Shown piece by piece: positions 6,001 to 7,028 of a DNA stretch of 7,028 nt; position 1 is the first letter of the stretch; each line of letters opens with the position of its first letter. The stretch lies in contig CAAECP010000149.1 in assembly GCA_900754385.1 (NCBI GenBank), positions 1 to 7,028 on the forward strand, written 5' to 3'. Both the position numbers and the translations under genes were made by a program. The notes under the pieces were generated by a model, which saw only the letters and a program-made list of their open reading frames with translations, was not told the origin of the DNA and did not search any database. This stretch comes from an uncultured Collinsella sp. Its GTDB lineage: Bacteria > Actinomycetota > Coriobacteriia > Coriobacteriales > Coriobacteriaceae.

Positions 6001-6207
6001 TTAGAGCTGCGACTCCGACGCCTGGTCCTCATCGTCGCGACAAAGGACTACACCCGCACTTCCCAGCAGCGCGGCCGCGATCAGCGCGCCGACCACGATA
6101 GGAGCAGCCCCGCATGTCCCCTGCATGCCCGCGACGAGCGCGGCCGTGGGACCAAGGCAGCCAAGCATCAACGCGACGGCGGCAACGGCGATATCTCGAG
6201 CATTCAC
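6001..6207 (-). CDS. Small two-helix membrane protein, function unknown
   Basis: This 68-residue protein is not recognised. It has two hydrophobic segments rich in Ala, Val, Leu and Gly (about 6-27 and 36-56), separated by a short loop MQGTCGAA, and ends in a charged tail RDDEDQASESQL. This looks like a helical hairpin in the cytoplasmic membrane. Cys16, Cys32 and Cys56 are present, but no known motif is formed. The start is GTG at 6207, ten bases after a GGAGG (minus strand), a slightly long spacing; the nearer ATG at 6203 is out of frame. Biased codon use supports real coding. It converges with the ketopantoate reductase gene and follows the surface-protein gene on the same strand after a 186-base gap with a large hairpin. 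Confidence 0.7.
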   Translation of the reverse strand: MNARDIAVAAVALMLGCLGPTAALVAGMQGTCGAAPIVVGALIAAALLGSAGVVLCRDDEDQASESQL

Positions 6208-6278
6208 AAGACCACTTCCTCCAAGAGAAAGACCTTATTTCTCAAGAACCAGTGTGCCCCGCATCCATACGCCCAGCG

Positions 6279-6291
6279 TACCGCCACGGTA
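6279..6291. promoter_or_regulatory. Small inverted repeat upstream of the membrane-protein gene
   Basis: TACCG and CGGTA flank a three-base centre, about 72 bases upstream of the GTG start at 6207. On the minus strand it overlaps TTACCG, which lies 17 bases from TATGGA, a poor promoter-like pair. It could be an operator or chance. No convincing promoter was found in 6208-6320. Confidence 0.2.
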
Positions 6292-6320
6292 AGGGCTCTG
6301 TTAACTCAAACGCATACATA

Positions 6321-6368
6321 GAACGGACGTCCTTACGTTGCCCTAAAGCTCGGTAAAGACGCCCGTCC
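6321..6368 (-). other. Long RNA hairpin downstream of the surface-protein gene
   Basis: Sixteen bases at 6353-6368 pair with sixteen at 6321-6336 around a 16-base loop. Read as minus-strand RNA, every position pairs: 13 Watson-Crick and three G-U. Read as plus-strand RNA, the three wobble positions become A-C mismatches, so the structure belongs to minus-strand transcripts. It starts about 25 bases after the stop codon at 6394. It is followed by TTCTATG rather than a U-tract, so it is either a weak terminator, a 3'-end stabiliser, or a leader structure for the membrane-protein gene. Confidence 0.6.
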
Positions 6369-6393
6369 GCCAAATATCCGTGATGCAGAAAAA

Positions 6394-7028
6394 TTACCAA
6401 CCGGTGTAGTAATCGGTGGTTCCGGCAGCGCAGCCGGAGTCATAGACCTTGCAATCACCCTTGGAGCCCGTAAAGGTCGAGCCCTGGGCCATATCGCCCG
6501 CGGCAACAACGTAATAGCCGTCGGAATCGCGCCAGAAGCCCTCAGAATCCTGAGTCCATTCGCCCGTGCGATAGTGATAAAGCACATTGCTGCTGTAATA
6601 GGTCTCGCGGCGACCGTTGTAGTTATTGACACCCGCAGAGCGCGTCAGGCCCGATCCGTTCGCGTAGGACGCGGCAGACGCGTAGGACGGAGTGTAACCG
6701 GCGTTGTAGTACGAAGCCTGGGCGGCCTCGGCAGCCTCCGCCTCGGCGGCAGCAACCTCGAGCGCTTCGCGCTTGGCATCCTCAAGTGCAGTGCGCAGCT
6801 CATCGAGCTCGGTCGACTTCGCGTCGACCTCCTCCATCGTCAAAAGACTGCCCGCACCGTCGATACAACTCTGCAGTACAGCGCGCTCGTCATCGGTGGC
6901 ATAGTCACCGTACATGTTCATGATGATCTGAGCACGCATCTCAAGGGAATCGCGCTTGGCCTCCATCGAGGCGTTCCACTCCTGCATGGAACCATAACCA
7001 TCGCCGCGATAGTCAACGGGCTGTACCA
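6394..7028 (-). CDS. Partial coiled-coil, Tyr/Ser/Gly-rich probable surface protein (C-terminal part)
   Basis: The frame is open to the right edge, so the true start lies outside the window; at least 210 residues are visible. An ATG at 6987 exists, but the frame continues upstream (VQPVDYRGDGYGS) with coding-like codons. From the first visible residue: a charged region (about 14-60), an Ala/Glu-rich helix likely to form a coiled coil (65-103, with ELDELRTALEDAKREALEV), a low-complexity Tyr/Ser/Ala/Asn linker (104-138), and a compact C-terminal domain (about 139-210) with RRETYYSS, GFWRDSDGYYVVAA, GDCKVYDSGCAAGTTDYY and a final GW. I recall related tails (ETYYS, DGYxxVA, VYDxGxAxGTxDxYxxW) on secreted wall-associated proteins of Gram-positive gut bacteria, in front of which coiled coils are common. 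Secretion is inferred; the signal peptide is not visible. Cys192 and Cys199 could form a disulfide. Confidence 0.8.
   Translation of the reverse strand, partial: VQPVDYRGDGYGSMQEWNASMEAKRDSLEMRAQIIMNMYGDYATDDERAVLQSCIDGAGSLLTMEEVDAKSTELDELRTALEDAKREALEVAAAEAEAAEAAQASYYNAGYTPSYASAASYANGSGLTRSAGVNNYNGRRETYYSSNVLYHYRTGEWTQDSEGFWRDSDGYYVVAAGDMAQGSTFTGSKGDCKVYDSGCAAGTTDYYTGW

Noticed and set aside
4956..6032. Minus-strand open frame of 358 codons opposite the ketopantoate reductase gene
   Set aside because: It is an antisense shadow of a G/C-rich gene. It crosses a strong terminator at 5927-5969, and the reductase motifs are unmistakable on the other strand.

Overview
The window looks like chromosomal DNA from a GC-rich Coriobacteriia gut actinobacterium, most likely Collinsella or a close relative. 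This is inferred from the lipoprotein signal style (MKLKKLGAFAATG...LTGC), G/C-rich third codon positions, frequent GTG starts with strong purine-rich Shine-Dalgarno (SD) sites, and the mix of families. No rRNA, tRNA, CRISPR array, transposase or phage gene is visible. No stretch over 300 bases lacks a gene.

Layout. Positions 1-148 hold a terminator and perhaps the first codons of a gene leaving the window. Four genes then run on the minus strand, in transcription order: a [4Fe-4S] aldo/keto reductase (4498-3308), a Gfo/Idh/MocA-type NAD(P) oxidoreductase (3216-2197), endonuclease IV (nfo, 2023-1157) and an amino-acid ABC transporter substrate-binding lipoprotein (1009-149). The last has its own promoter and terminator. 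Positions 4661-5891 run on the plus strand: a 64-residue ORF resembling only the C-terminal end of a cyclase-family hydrolase, a terminator, and a ketopantoate-reductase family gene with a strong terminator. The right end returns to the minus strand: a 68-residue two-helix membrane protein, and the C-terminal part of a coiled-coil, Tyr/Ser/Gly-rich, probably surface protein whose start lies outside the window.

The genes do not form one obvious pathway. They read as housekeeping and metabolic units: amino-acid uptake, base-excision repair, redox enzymes and envelope.

The most unusual structure is a roughly 80-bp palindromic element present twice (2039-2119 and 3227-3307). Each copy sits between two minus-strand genes and ends directly against the SD of the downstream gene. 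The copies share about 85% of bases by hand alignment. A block covering the loop and one arm is identical, and the motif TTGCGGnnGAATAG recurs in it with a 21-bp period. It can fold as a terminator-like hairpin on the minus strand, so it may be a mobile intergenic repeat, an attenuator or a binding site. A second, separate RNA-like hairpin (6321-6368) pairs fully only on the minus strand, through G-U pairs.
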